Shown piece by piece: positions 27,201-34,501 of a DNA stretch of 64,000 nt (positions are counted from its first letter, which is position 1; each line of letters begins with the position of its first letter). Under the pieces are notes generated by a model. It worked only from the letters and a program-made list of their open reading frames with translations. It was not told where the DNA came from and ran no database searches. The translations under genes and the position numbers were made by a program. The stretch is from the NCBI RefSeq assembly GCF_025629245.1, contig NZ_JANZXN010000009.1, positions 60,677-124,676 on the forward strand, in the 5' to 3' direction. Origin of the DNA: Natronobiforma cellulositropha. GTDB taxonomy: Archaea > Halobacteriota > Halobacteria > Halobacteriales > Natrialbaceae.

Positions 27201-29006
27201 GCGTCTCCCGCTGGCGGAACGCTCGTCCGCCGCGGTCGCCGCGTGTCCGAGCGTCTCGAGGTCGTCCGTCCTCCCACTCGCCGCGATTCGGAGGGGGGCG
27301 TGGCGCTCGAACACCGATTCGACGGTGATCGTCCGGCGTCCACGCGGCCGCCGGCCGGCTGCGACCGCCGCGGACGAGATGGCCGACTCCGACTCCGTAT
27401 CCGACCCACGCGGCCGCCGGTCGTTCGTCCGTCCCGTTCCGACGGACGGCGCCGTCGGCTCGCTCGCCCGCCCGTCGGCTGTGGTGTCCGCCCGCCCGTC
27501 AGCTGTGGTGTCCGTTCGCCCGTCAGCTGTGGTGTCCGTTCGCCCGTCGGCTGTGGTGTCCGTTCGCGCTCGCCGCTCACTCGAGTCGGCTGTCGTCCGT
27601 GTCTCCGGCGGTCTCTCCCCGCTTGCGGTGGTGGCGTCGGTAGCCGCCTCGGGTTCTGGGGACCTACCGACATCGGCTTGCCCTTCCGCGTTCGTCGCGG
27701 TACCGGCGTCACCGTCCACCGCTGGTTCCGACGTCCCGTCTGCGCTCTCGTCCGTCTCGGCTGCCGGTGTCTCTCCGGTACGGGTCGGCCCGTTCGCTTC
27801 TGGGACACCGGCAGCGTCGCCCGCTCGCTCCGCTGTCGGTGTATCGGTCTCGCTCTCGTCCGTCTCGAGCCCCGTCCCACTGCGTGCGTCGCCCTCGTCC
27901 GTCGTTCTCGGCGTGTCACCTGCGTCCTCCGCGTCGGTGCCCTCGGAACCGGTCGCCGCACCGGCGCTCGGCGTATCGTCGCGCTCGGACGGCGGTCCCG
28001 TCGTCGCTGGCTCGTCCGCTGTATCCGCCTCGCTCTCTGGCTCTCGAGACCCGTCCGTGTCCGACGGAACGGCCGCCCCCTCGCTCGAGTCGCCCGTCGG
28101 CGTGGCGTCGGTTCGGCCGGCCGGTCGCGTACCGTCTGCGTCTCCGTCGCTCGTGGACGTCGCGTCGGCACTGGGGGGAACGGCGTTGCCGTCGCCTCCG
28201 TCGTCCGTCCGGGGATCGCTCGTCTCCGGGGGTTCGTCGCTCGCGGGCATCGCGTCCGCGCTCGAGTCTGTCGGCTCACTGTCGGCGTGTCCGCCGCTCG
28301 AACCTGCCGTCTCCGTCCCGTCCGCGCTCGAGGGAACGGCGTTGCCGTCGCCTCCGTCGTCCGTCCGAGGATCGCTCGTCTTCGGGGGTTCGTCGCGCGC
28401 AGGCGTCGCGTCGGTACTGGAGGGAACGGCGTTGCCGTCGTCGGTGGCGCCCGGCCGGGATTCGTCCGTCCCCGCAGACGCCTCGCCTGCCGTTGGCGTT
28501 CGCTCGTCGTCCCGTCGCCCGTCGCTCGTGGGGACCGCCGTGTCTGGCGTCCCCTCAGGTGCCGGCCGTGGCTCGGACCGCTCCCTCTGGGCCGTCGACT
28601 CGATTCGCTCTGCGGCCGGGGCGGCGTCTTGTGCCGCGTCCAGACTTCTCCCGGCGGTGTCGATGATCGAGGAGATAAACGGGAGATCCGTCGCGTCCGG
28701 GTCGCGTCGCTCCTCGGGTTCGTCGTCGTCGGCCGGCACACGGTGGGTCAGAGCGGTCCCGAGTGGCCCGCCCGGTCCCCGTGCTGGTGTCTCCGACGGG
28801 TGGCGTGGCAGCGAGAGCGTCGCGATCGAACGCACACCCGTCGTCCCCAGGACGCCGAGTGGCCGCTCCGTCCGACTGATCGTGATCGAGCGCGCGCTCG
28901 TCCGTGCGTCGAGGACGCCGAGCGCCTCTCCCTCTGCCTCCTCGCGCTGGGTGATCCCGATCGTTCGCAGCCTCCTCTCGACTTCGACGTCGGGTTCGTC
29001 CGTCAC
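24219..29006 (-). CDS. 1595-residue disordered CIS protein of unknown function
   Basis: This gene lies inside the CIS operon, coupled to the LysM gene. Residues 100-550 are acidic low-complexity (Asp/Thr/Ser/Glu/Pro). Residues 550-1060 are rich in Arg, Ala, Ser and Thr, unusually basic for a halophile. About a dozen short beta-like motifs recur in the disordered background: RSITISRT (39), RRTITVESV (557), ATLSYLRST (653), TALSYLTLVG (864), PKLVVHRS (1070), ASLSYLTLVTG (1142), PSLVVDRIES (1352), PSLVVRTAAG (1435). The C-terminus (VVGRLYRELERKVRIERTRR) is a charged helix like that I recall in proteins encoded just before the LysM gene in bacterial CIS. No tape measure is otherwise visible; this could serve that role, or be a lumen or cargo protein. 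Neither is shown. Confidence 0.7.
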   Translation of the reverse strand: MTDEPDVEVERRLRTIGITQREEAEGEALGVLDARTSARSITISRTERPLGVLGTTGVRSIATLSLPRHPSETPARGPGGPLGTALTHRVPADDDEPEERRDPDATDLPFISSIIDTAGRSLDAAQDAAPAAERIESTAQRERSEPRPAPEGTPDTAVPTSDGRRDDERTPTAGEASAGTDESRPGATDDGNAVPSSTDATPARDEPPKTSDPRTDDGGDGNAVPSSADGTETAGSSGGHADSEPTDSSADAMPASDEPPETSDPRTDDGGDGNAVPPSADATSTSDGDADGTRPAGRTDATPTGDSSEGAAVPSDTDGSREPESEADTADEPATTGPPSERDDTPSAGAATGSEGTDAEDAGDTPRTTDEGDARSGTGLETDESETDTPTAERAGDAAGVPEANGPTRTGETPAAETDESADGTSEPAVDGDAGTATNAEGQADVGRSPEPEAATDATTASGERPPETRTTADSSERRARTDTTADGRTDTTADGRTDTTADGRADTTADGRASEPTAPSVGTGRTNDRRPRGSDTESESAISSAAVAAGRRPRGRRTITVESVFERHAPLRIAASGRTDDLETLGHAATAADERSASGRRSSERTGGAGRHVARGGYESHLSRALERANEPGPGGASAGRTTAARPGRTGATLSYLRSTVGSRTRAQADEGHRSGRRRAKHDGYPTERPSDRSHDSSDAAGRTRRVPPETAGGASSGGRADDRRVESPRVDTASGLDAGGERPSSAVTGARTATPIDQPDHRVAPHTPPTRVVGRRPLAATPDERVSRPGSSARRLERAAPPVSDARASGERGRQPAPSRASDATAWVGAGEATTGARTDAETGRASASRPRPPRRSTARRTALSYLTLVGSTGGDGRASGLETATAASARLESPHTGSSGPARLEVLAPTGERARASDGVTADAGRTVGAAGPVTASVGPEDGPADASTTRTDERAAVRSERTTADAAASDGTRVSGEESTALERAGRAPTARRVRPSTLVHTHEPAAGGGERARVSAGAQRAAVERADASGTTGTGVRTARPATPAATSASTAGVVSRAATAVTLPKLVVHRSAKAASPSWQAPESGPSRALEGPRETVSTAAGGRPSGRTPTSVGADESAASPSTGGRTRRPAGVAASLSYLTLVTGQSPARDVDEVTAGDGRPVAHASGVHEWGPRTNLVSQGDQHSPDLEPTAGGRGGRAQSAVPSPEGVSSVPSVPGPSRRVVRRATASEGASGERPGDEWTPDGWWTAGGGRTAGDEWETGAPAGGRTAGDERETGAPAGGRTAGDERETGAPAGGGRVGGEWGDGEAAGGSRSGPVSVIEPWTVPSGLGVGTSGAPSPGSVPSLVVDRIESAPTGRAGEYSNAAGGTDTTWRRQLMQSTPGLERERGETARGRRSSLVGVTDDRNEPTRRDRTPHSPANGPAGSPSLVVRTAAGSRETEDTPSEPAWQTSDGRPIEHESAVGTANEPRPDTSRFAGGRVPVNDAGGGSRADRERWERTAPARERPSASGDEQRSVPEQPPQEYGESRVWTPHDAGQHTPVGSLRRTVEPDLEEVLASDAATDGVVGRLYRELERKVRIERTRRGL
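25089..25223 (-). repeat. 3 x 45-bp tandem repeat in the 1595-residue gene
   Basis: Three near-identical copies encode TAGDERETGAPAGGR (residues 1262-1306; the first copy has W for R, the last G for R). DNA identity between copies 2 and 3 is almost complete, indicating recent expansion. Confidence 0.9.
27468..27563 (-). repeat. 4 x 24-bp tandem repeat in the 1595-residue gene
   Basis: Four copies encode TDTTADGR (residues 482-513; the last begins with Ala). It marks the boundary between the acidic N-terminal region and the Arg-rich middle region. Confidence 0.9.
28158..28439 (-). repeat. Imperfect 156-bp-period repeat in the 1595-residue gene
   Basis: Residues about 190-283 contain two full copies and one partial copy of a block with DEPP(K/E)TSDPRTDDGGDGN followed by AVP(S/P)SAD, spaced 52 residues apart. 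It is acidic and predicted to be disordered. Confidence 0.75.
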
Positions 29007-29102
29007 GTGATCACCTCACTCGAGTCGCCGGCGCTCGAGACGGTCGGCCTGCTCGCGTTCGGCGTGTGTCGGTCGGTAGCGCTCGGGATCACGGTGGGCA
29101 AC

Positions 29103-29864
29103 TCACAGGGGGGACGCGTAGAGCACTTCGTACACCGGTTCGACGCCGCCGTCGTCGTCTGCGAGGAGGCGAAGGACGCCGGTGAGTTCCAGGCGGCTAG
29201 CGCTCGCCATCCGCCCCGGATCGGTCGTCGCGTACCGGCCGGTCGCGACACACGGCAGGTCGACCCCGCCGTACTCGACGTCGAACGTCCGGAGCCAGCG
29301 TGTCACCGTCTGTGTGTCGTCGACGTACACTTCGTTCGAACAGTCGGGATTCCCACAGCGCTCGAGTGTGGGTGCGTTCGCGCCGATGCGGTACGGCGGG
29401 CGCGTGATGGCCGTCTCGTGGCCGGCCGGACACCGGTAGGTGACCGAGGCGGCCTGTAGCCGACGCGTCGGCTCGCTGGTCACGGCGGCGCTCGGCAGGA
29501 TCGAGAGCGTGTTCGCCCCCGATGGGAAGTCCTCGAGCGTCAGCGCCCGGTCCCGGTTGACCTGTGCGGCGCCGACGAGGTGTATCGCGAGGTCGTCGAA
29601 CCCGTCGCTCGCGGCCCGTTCGATCTCGGCGTTCTCGACGAACCGTTCGAAGCCCGTTCGCGCCTGCTCGAGGGCGGCGTCGGGGTGGCGATGGAGCGTC
29701 TCGCGGGAGATGTCGAACTCCTCGTCGAGGACGACCGGCACGTCGACGACGAGCCAGTGACCGCGTGGATTGCGTGCGGCGGTCTCGACTTCCATCCGCG
29801 CGCCGGAGTCGTGCTTCGCTTCCCAGTACTCGATCCAGCTATCGGTGTCGTCGACCGGCGTCAT
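29103..29864 (-). CDS. MCM N-terminal-domain-like OB/zinc-ribbon protein
   Basis: A 253-residue protein, first gene of the long CIS operon. The layout resembles the N-terminal domain of archaeal MCM helicases: a helical start, then VGAAQVNRDRALTLEDFPSG, then a strand pair, then a putative zinc ribbon (YRCPAGHE, 33 residues later ERCGNPDCSN: ligands C, H, C, C), then TVTRWLRTFDVEYGGVDLPC and a closing beta strand LTGVLRLLADD. There is no AAA+ helicase domain, so it cannot be a helicase by itself. MCM-N domains bind ssDNA and form hexamers. Sixfold ring formation would match the CIS symmetry, but that is speculation. Similarity was judged by eye and should be treated as moderate. Confidence 0.5.
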   Translation of the reverse strand: MTPVDDTDSWIEYWEAKHDSGARMEVETAARNPRGHWLVVDVPVVLDEEFDISRETLHRHPDAALEQARTGFERFVENAEIERAASDGFDDLAIHLVGAAQVNRDRALTLEDFPSGANTLSILPSAAVTSEPTRRLQAASVTYRCPAGHETAITRPPYRIGANAPTLERCGNPDCSNEVYVDDTQTVTRWLRTFDVEYGGVDLPCVATGRYATTDPGRMASASRLELTGVLRLLADDDGGVEPVYEVLYASPL

Positions 29865-30166
29865 GAACCCCGCCTCATCATATCACGACTAGCGGTTTCC
29901 GACATAAAAAGTTCGACTTTCTCTTTCGCTGTCAGGCCGCCCGGCTGCATCGGTGCTTCCCGCGCTGTCGATCCCGGCCCACACCCGTCGCGGGCCGGAC
30001 GCAGGCGGGCCGTGGGTTGGAACCGATGCGATAGTTTTTGAGGCGCGAGCGGCTAGTGTGTCGAAAGAATGTCTCGAACGGCGGACGGAACGCCCTGTGC
30101 GCTCGTCCGCCTCTCGCGGCGCTGTCGAGAGACTCCGTCCGGCCGAGACGCAACCACACCATCCAC
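29865..30166. other. Divergent intergenic region between MCM-N-like gene and AAA+ ATPase
   Basis: 302 bases with promoters facing both ways. AT-rich ACATAAAAAGTTCGACTTTC at 29901-29920 lies just upstream of the minus-strand gene, and GATAGTTTTTGAGG near 30030 precedes the plus-strand gene. A continuous plus frame runs through part of it but its codons are not gene-like, so the ATPase was started at ATG 30167. Confidence 0.5.
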
Positions 30167-32395
30167 ATGACCGGCACTGACGTGCAGCCGACCGAGCCGT
30201 ACCGAGACACCCGCGAGCACGTGAGCGAAGAGTTCGATCGACTCGAGTTCCTCCTCGAGGCGTACATCGAGTCGACCGTCGACGCCCGCCTCGAGACGCC
30301 GGGAGCCCCGACCCCGTACCTCTCTGAGAAACAGGCCCGCCCGATCCTCGAGCGAGCGCGCGAGCAACTCACCTGGAACCGCGCCCTGATCGACGAGTTC
30401 GACGAGCGCACGGCGACCGTCGAAGCCCGCCTCGAGTGTTCGCGCGAGAGCGGCCACACGAGCAGGTTGGCGCGACTGCGAGCAGCGTGTGGCCTCTCGC
30501 GTCTCGAGACTGACCTGCTCGTTCTCGCGCTCGCACCCGACCGCTACGACAACTACGGCGACCTCTACGCGGCGCTTCGTGAGACGGTTCCGCCCGCCCA
30601 GCCGACGGTCGGCCTGCTCAGTCGCGTCCTCACGCCGGTGGCGCGTGAGGGCGAACTCGAGAGTGCGTTCGCCGCCTCGGCCCCGCTGCGTCGGTACGGC
30701 CTCATCGAACCGTTCCCTGAAGCACACGCGGGCGGCTGGCGCTCGCAGCCGGTCGCCGTCGACGCCCACGTCAGCGCCTACCTCGCGGGCCACGACGGCC
30801 TGGACCCGGCGCTCGCCGACGTCGCATCGCTCGAGGAGGCGACGGCGACGGCCGACTCACTCGCGCTCGCACCCGAGACCGCCGACCGGCTGGTGTCGCT
30901 CCGAGACGACGTGGCGGGGCCGCGGGTGTACTCGTTCTACGGCCCGGCGGGTGCCGGGGCTGCCCGTGCACCCGCGGCCGTCTGTCCAGCCGAGACGCCG
31001 CTGTTGCGTGGCGACCTCCCCGCACTGATCGCGGACGGCCGCTTCGAGCGCTTCTGTCGGGAGGCCGCCCTCCACGAGGCTGCAGTCGTCCTCGAGAACG
31101 CAGACGAGAGCCCGCTGGCAGCGGGCCGACGGGGCCGCCACCGACGTCGTCGCGACGACGATACGGCCCCAGCTGAGGCCGTCCCTGCCTTCGACCGTGA
31201 GGCGTTCTTCGAGACGCTCGATCGGTTCCCGAACGACGTCTTCGTGATCGGTGAGACGCGCTGGGTTCCGGACGCGGAGCGTTCGAACCACGGCTTCGTC
31301 TCCCTCGAGTTCCCGCGCCCGGACTACGAGTTGCGTCGCGAGTGCTGGGACCGCCACGCGGAGGTCCTGCCGGACGGCGTCACACCCGCCGACCTCGCGG
31401 CCGTCTTCGATCTCACCCAGCTCGAGATCGAGCGCACCGCCGCGGCCGTGCGGGCGCTCGCAGAGAGTCGCCCGGACGGGACGGCGCTGACGCGCACGGA
31501 CGTCTACGAGAGCTGTAAGACGCAGTCGGCCTCGCGTCTGGGCGAACTCGCCGAACACATCGACCCGAACTACACCTGGGAGGACATCGTCCTCCCCGAG
31601 ACGACCGCCAGACAGCTTCGCGACGTCGCGACCCACATCGTCGAGCGCGGCACCGTCTACGCCGAGTGGGGATTCGGACGGCGCTTCGGCCGTGGACAGG
31701 GCGTCGTCGCGCTCTTCTCCGGTCCCTCCGGCACCGGGAAGACGATGGCCGCCGAGATTCTCGCGACCGACTCCGGTCTCGACCTCTACAAGATCGACCT
31801 CTCGAGCGTCGTCAGTAAGTACATCGGCGAGACCGAGGAGAACTTAGAGCGCATCTTCGAGGAGGCCGAACGCAGCAACGCCATCCTGCTGTTCGACGAG
31901 GCGGACGCGGTCTTCGGCGAGCGCTCGTCGGTCAGCGACTCGACCGACCGTTACGCCAACGTCGAGGTGAACTACCTCCTCCAGCGCATCGAGCGTTACG
32001 ACGGCGTCGTTATTCTGACGACGAACTACGAGTCGAACATCGACGACGCCTTCCAGCGCCGGATTCACCTCAGCGTCGACTTCAGCCTCCCCGAGGAGAC
32101 TCACCGCGAGACGCTCTGGCGGCTGGTCTTCCCCGAGGAGGCACCCGTTTCCGACCTCGACTACGAGTTCCTCGCGACGTTCGAGTTGAGCGGCGGCGAC
32201 GTGAAAAACGCCGCCCAGGCGGCGGCGTTCATGGCTGCGGGTGCCGACGAGGCGAGCGCGGCCGGCGACGACGGCGACGGCACTCGAGCGATCACCATGG
32301 CACACGTCGTCACCGCGATCAAACGCGAGTACGAGAAGAAGGGGCGACTGATCGACGCCAGCCGGTTCGAGCCGTATCAGGAGCTACTCGAGTAG
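30167..32395 (+). CDS. CIS AAA+ ATPase (Afp15/Pvc15-type)
   Basis: A 742-residue protein. The C-terminal AAA+ module has Walker A GPSGTGKT (519-526), Walker B ILLFDEAD (Asp577/Glu578), sensor 1 VVILTTNYESN, arginine-finger region DDAFQRRIHLSVDF and sensor 2 LSGGDVKNAAQAAAF. The N-terminal half is the helical/winged domain typical of Afp15 proteins (RLRAACGLSRLETDLLVLAL). An Arg-rich stretch RRGRHRRRR sits at about 320-328. Such ATPases are needed for CIS assembly. It is on the opposite strand from the other structural genes and convergent with the third tube gene, 17 bases apart. Confidence 0.93.
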   Translation: MTGTDVQPTEPYRDTREHVSEEFDRLEFLLEAYIESTVDARLETPGAPTPYLSEKQARPILERAREQLTWNRALIDEFDERTATVEARLECSRESGHTSRLARLRAACGLSRLETDLLVLALAPDRYDNYGDLYAALRETVPPAQPTVGLLSRVLTPVAREGELESAFAASAPLRRYGLIEPFPEAHAGGWRSQPVAVDAHVSAYLAGHDGLDPALADVASLEEATATADSLALAPETADRLVSLRDDVAGPRVYSFYGPAGAGAARAPAAVCPAETPLLRGDLPALIADGRFERFCREAALHEAAVVLENADESPLAAGRRGRHRRRRDDDTAPAEAVPAFDREAFFETLDRFPNDVFVIGETRWVPDAERSNHGFVSLEFPRPDYELRRECWDRHAEVLPDGVTPADLAAVFDLTQLEIERTAAAVRALAESRPDGTALTRTDVYESCKTQSASRLGELAEHIDPNYTWEDIVLPETTARQLRDVATHIVERGTVYAEWGFGRRFGRGQGVVALFSGPSGTGKTMAAEILATDSGLDLYKIDLSSVVSKYIGETEENLERIFEEAERSNAILLFDEADAVFGERSSVSDSTDRYANVEVNYLLQRIERYDGVVILTTNYESNIDDAFQRRIHLSVDFSLPEETHRETLWRLVFPEEAPVSDLDYEFLATFELSGGDVKNAAQAAAFMAAGADEASAAGDDGDGTRAITMAHVVTAIKREYEKKGRLIDASRFEPYQELLE

Positions 32396-32412
32396 CATCG
32401 GGTGCGAGCCGG

Positions 32413-32880
32413 TCACCGCGAGTAGGTGAGCGTCTCGAGGCGCTCGTAGGTGATCTCGACCATCTCGATGGAGACGCCGCCGCCGTCAGAGCGCAGCTGT
32501 GGTCCCTCCCAGCGGACCGGGTAGGCGTCGATGAACTCCCAGGCCCACACCTCCTGTCCGAGCTTGTCGAGTAACGTCACCATCACATCCTGCTGGACGT
32601 CCGCTCGCTTCGTCGTCGTCGACTCGATCATCCAGGTGAAAAACTCGGTGTAGTCGGTCAGGCCCCGCCGGAGGACGACGTTCGAGCCGCGGATGTGGTC
32701 GGGGAACTTGTGGGTGAAGTCGTTGACGCCACCCTCACGGTACTCGACGACGTTCGTCTCGACGCGCAGGCCGCTGACCTCGGTGAAGCCGCCGACGATG
32801 ATCCCATCGATTTCGACCTGGAAGCGGTAGCTGTTGTACGGATCGTCGTCGTCGGTGCTGGTGTCTGTGAAGTTGAACAT
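32413..32880 (-). CDS. CIS tube-like protein 3 (Afp5/Pvc5-type)
   Basis: A 155-residue protein of the gp19-like tail tube family: YRFQVEIDGIIVGGFTEVSG, then VVEYREGGVNDFTHKFPDHI, NVVLRRGLTD, WMIESTTTKR and WEFIDAYPVRWEGPQL with a closing VEITYERLET. In Afp/PVC a variant tube protein (Afp5) forms the first tube ring above the baseplate; gene order agrees. An SD-like GGAG lies 11 bases before ATG 32880. Confidence 0.88.
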   Translation of the reverse strand: MFNFTDTSTDDDDPYNSYRFQVEIDGIIVGGFTEVSGLRVETNVVEYREGGVNDFTHKFPDHIRGSNVVLRRGLTDYTEFFTWMIESTTTKRADVQQDVMVTLLDKLGQEVWAWEFIDAYPVRWEGPQLRSDGGGVSIEMVEITYERLETLTYSR

Positions 32881-32968
32881 CGGGTGTCTCCGGCAGGGCT
32901 GCGGTGAGTGTGTTTTCTTCGTGTGGTCGTGCGTCAGGCCGTGACTGCCGAGGCGGGCCGAACCCGAC

Positions 32969-33193
32969 TCACAGCGGCAGGTTGTCGAACGTCGGCTCCA
33001 TCGGCATCGTCGCCGCGCTCGAGTCGCCCTCGTTCATCTGCTGGTTGATCCGGCTGATCTCGTCGCACCAGCGTCGCCGTTCCCAGTGTGGGAGCGCGAG
33101 GACGTCCTCGTGCGCCCAGTTGAAGTAGTAGGCGATGAACGCGACCTCTTCGTAGAGCTGATCGGCGGGATGGACGCTTATCCCTCGTGAGAG
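32969..33193 (-). CDS. DUF6760-like extension reached by -1 frameshift; no start codon
   Basis: A 74-codon frame in the -1 phase relative to the chaperone-like gene. It encodes a conserved-looking helical domain: PADQLYEEVAFIAYYFNWAH, then EDVLALPHWERRRWCDEISR, like the small DUF6760 proteins of CIS loci. Between the upstream in-phase TGA (33215-33217) and this domain there is no ATG, GTG, TTG or CTG; the first ATG lies near the end and would give only a short tail. The domain therefore cannot be made from a normal start. A -1 slip at GGGAAAC (33193-33199) would give a 200-residue fusion: 126 residues of the chaperone-like protein plus these 74. Confidence 0.75.
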   Translation of the reverse strand, partial: LSRGISVHPADQLYEEVAFIAYYFNWAHEDVLALPHWERRRWCDEISRINQQMNEGDSSAATMPMEPTFDNLPL

Positions 33194-33199
33194 TTTCCC
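33167..33199 (-). promoter_or_regulatory. Programmed -1 ribosomal frameshift signal
   Basis: Read on the minus strand: slippery heptamer G GGA AAC (33199-33193) in the correct phase (zero-frame codons GGA AAC become GGG AAA after a one-base back-slip), an 8-base spacer (33192-33185), then a stem GGGAT (33184-33180) pairing with ATCCC (33171-33167) around an 8-base loop. The zero-frame TAA lies in the stem-loop. This is the standard geometry of -1 frameshift sites. Confidence 0.72.
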
Positions 33200-33570
33200 A
33201 GTGGGCCACCCTCTTCAGGCTCGTCGGCTCCCGCCTCCTCGGGCGTCTGCGTCACGTCGACGAAGTTCGTCCCGCCGTCGTTGACGCGCTCGTAGAGGTC
33301 CTGTAGGTACGCGAGGTCGCTGACGAACAGCGACTCGATCACGTCCGTCGTCACCGACTCGAGCGAGCCGAGCTGGAAGACGACCCTCGAGAGGAGGATG
33401 ATCGTCAGGTACGACGAGTTCTCCTGGACGCGGGGGTCGTTGAGTGGCTTGATCTCGTCTGCGGCGGTCGCGAGTCGCATGCGGCCATCGCGGTGGACGG
33501 TGCCCTCGTCGTCGACGTACCCCTTGGGGAGGGTGAACTCGAACTCGGTCTGGAGTGGTGAGTCGGTCAT
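33178..33570 (-). CDS. Tail assembly chaperone-like protein (zero-frame product)
   Basis: A 130-residue protein starting MTDSPLQTEFEFTLPKGYVD. The pattern FTLPKGYVDDEGTVHRDGRM then LATAADEIKPLNDP and ILLSRVVFQLGSLESVTTDV resembles phage 'tail assembly protein' (Mu gp41/P2 gpE-type) members found in CIS clusters. It follows the tube genes, exactly where long-tailed phages encode their two-product assembly chaperone. Its last codons contain the slippery heptamer; most ribosomes should terminate at TAA 33178-33180. The short form and the 200-residue shifted form would be the equivalents of P2 E and E+E'. Confidence 0.78.
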   Translation of the reverse strand: MTDSPLQTEFEFTLPKGYVDDEGTVHRDGRMRLATAADEIKPLNDPRVQENSSYLTIILLSRVVFQLGSLESVTTDVIESLFVSDLAYLQDLYERVNDGGTNFVDVTQTPEEAGADEPEEGGPLGNSHEG

Positions 33571-33580
33571 GCTGTATCAG

Positions 33581-34021
33581 TTAGGCGTCTCGTTTCATCT
33601 CGTCGTAGGCGATGACGATCGTCTCCATCGCGACTTTCGAGCCGCCCGACGAGAGCGTGGGTGGATGGTACTCGCGCGGCCATGCGTTGGTGAACGTCCA
33701 TCGTGGACCGGATTCGTACGTCTCCGATTTCAGCGTTACGCTGATGATGTCCACCTTCGCCTCTTCGATCTTGCCGTCGTTGACGAGTCGTCGCCACTGG
33801 AGCAGGTCGTCGATGTCGTCGGCACCGCGGGTCATCACGAGTTCGCCGTTTTGCGTGCTCCCCCAGAGCTTCCGACTGTGCGCACTGTCGTCACCCGTTC
33901 GGTACTCGTTGACTTCGGTGGTCGAGTTCGGCATCTTGACTTCGACGAAGTCCGAGACGTCGTAGTCGCCGAGGTCGACCTCGAAGCGTTCGACCTTGTA
34001 CGGTTGGTGTCTGTTTACCAT
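33581..34021 (-). CDS. CIS tube protein 2 (gp19-like)
   Basis: A 146-residue inner-tube protein: QPYKVERFEVDLGDYDVSDF, FVEVKMPNSTTEV, YRTGDDSAHSRKLWGS, ELVMTRGADD, WTFTNAWPREYHPPTL and VAMETIVIAYDEM. It is a paralogue of the gene just upstream (shared GDD..H...LW, WPREY/WPKEY and ETLVIAHEGM/ETIVIAYDEM). Tube subunits stack as hexameric rings inside the sheath. The gap to the first tube gene is 9 bases. Confidence 0.88.
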   Translation of the reverse strand: MVNRHQPYKVERFEVDLGDYDVSDFVEVKMPNSTTEVNEYRTGDDSAHSRKLWGSTQNGELVMTRGADDIDDLLQWRRLVNDGKIEEAKVDIISVTLKSETYESGPRWTFTNAWPREYHPPTLSSGGSKVAMETIVIAYDEMKRDA

Positions 34022-34030
34022 CTGTGATCG

Positions 34031-34468
34031 TTATTTCCGTGTCATTCCTTCGTGGGCGATGACGAGCGTCTCCGTCGCGATCTTGTGCGAGGCGGCGTCG
34101 AGATCCGGCGTCCGGTACTCTTTGGGCCAGGCGTCTTCGAACTCCCAGCGGAGCGCGCTGACGCCCTGTTCGTCCTTGAGGATGACGGCGATCGAGTCCT
34201 CGCGAGCCTCGTCGAGCTGTCCCTGCTGGACCTTCTTTCGCCACTCGAACAGCGTCAGGTCGTTGTCGACCGCCCGCGTGATGACGAGGTCCTCGTAGCT
34301 GGTCGTCGACCAGAGCTGTTGTTGGTGTGCTGCGTCGTCGCCGGCCCGGAAGTGAGACTTCTCGGTCTTGTGCTTCGGGATCTGGATCTCCGTGAAGCCG
34401 TCGAGCTCTTTCCCACCGAGGTCGAGCACGAAGCGTTCGCCCCTGTATGGTCCGTGTAAATCTGCCAT
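34031..34468 (-). CDS. CIS tube protein 1 (gp19-like, Afp1/Pvc1-type)
   Basis: A 145-residue inner-tube protein: GPYRGERFVLDLGGKELDGF, TEIQIPKHKTEKSHFRAGDD, LVITRAVDND, LRWEFEDAWPKEYRTPDLDA and TETLVIAHEGMTRK. Family length is 140-160. An SD-like AAGGAA lies about 7 bases before ATG 34468. It follows the sheath gene by 33 bases, so sheath and tube are made from one transcript. Confidence 0.9.
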   Translation of the reverse strand: MADLHGPYRGERFVLDLGGKELDGFTEIQIPKHKTEKSHFRAGDDAAHQQQLWSTTSYEDLVITRAVDNDLTLFEWRKKVQQGQLDEAREDSIAVILKDEQGVSALRWEFEDAWPKEYRTPDLDAASHKIATETLVIAHEGMTRK

Positions 34469-34501
34469 GTGTATTCCTTATAGATTGTGTGGGACGGGAG
34501 T

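Noticed and set aside
24121..29010. Long plus-strand ORFs (554, 688 and 772 codons) opposite the 1595-residue gene
   Set aside because: They are Arg/Pro/Ser-rich shadows caused by the low-complexity, high-GC gene on the other strand.
32934..33209. 91-codon minus-strand ORF starting MAHWETLTRDKR
   Set aside because: It overlaps the frameshift region in the third frame, is Arg/Pro-rich, and its codon usage is that of an antiphase shadow; the -1 frame carries the conserved domain.
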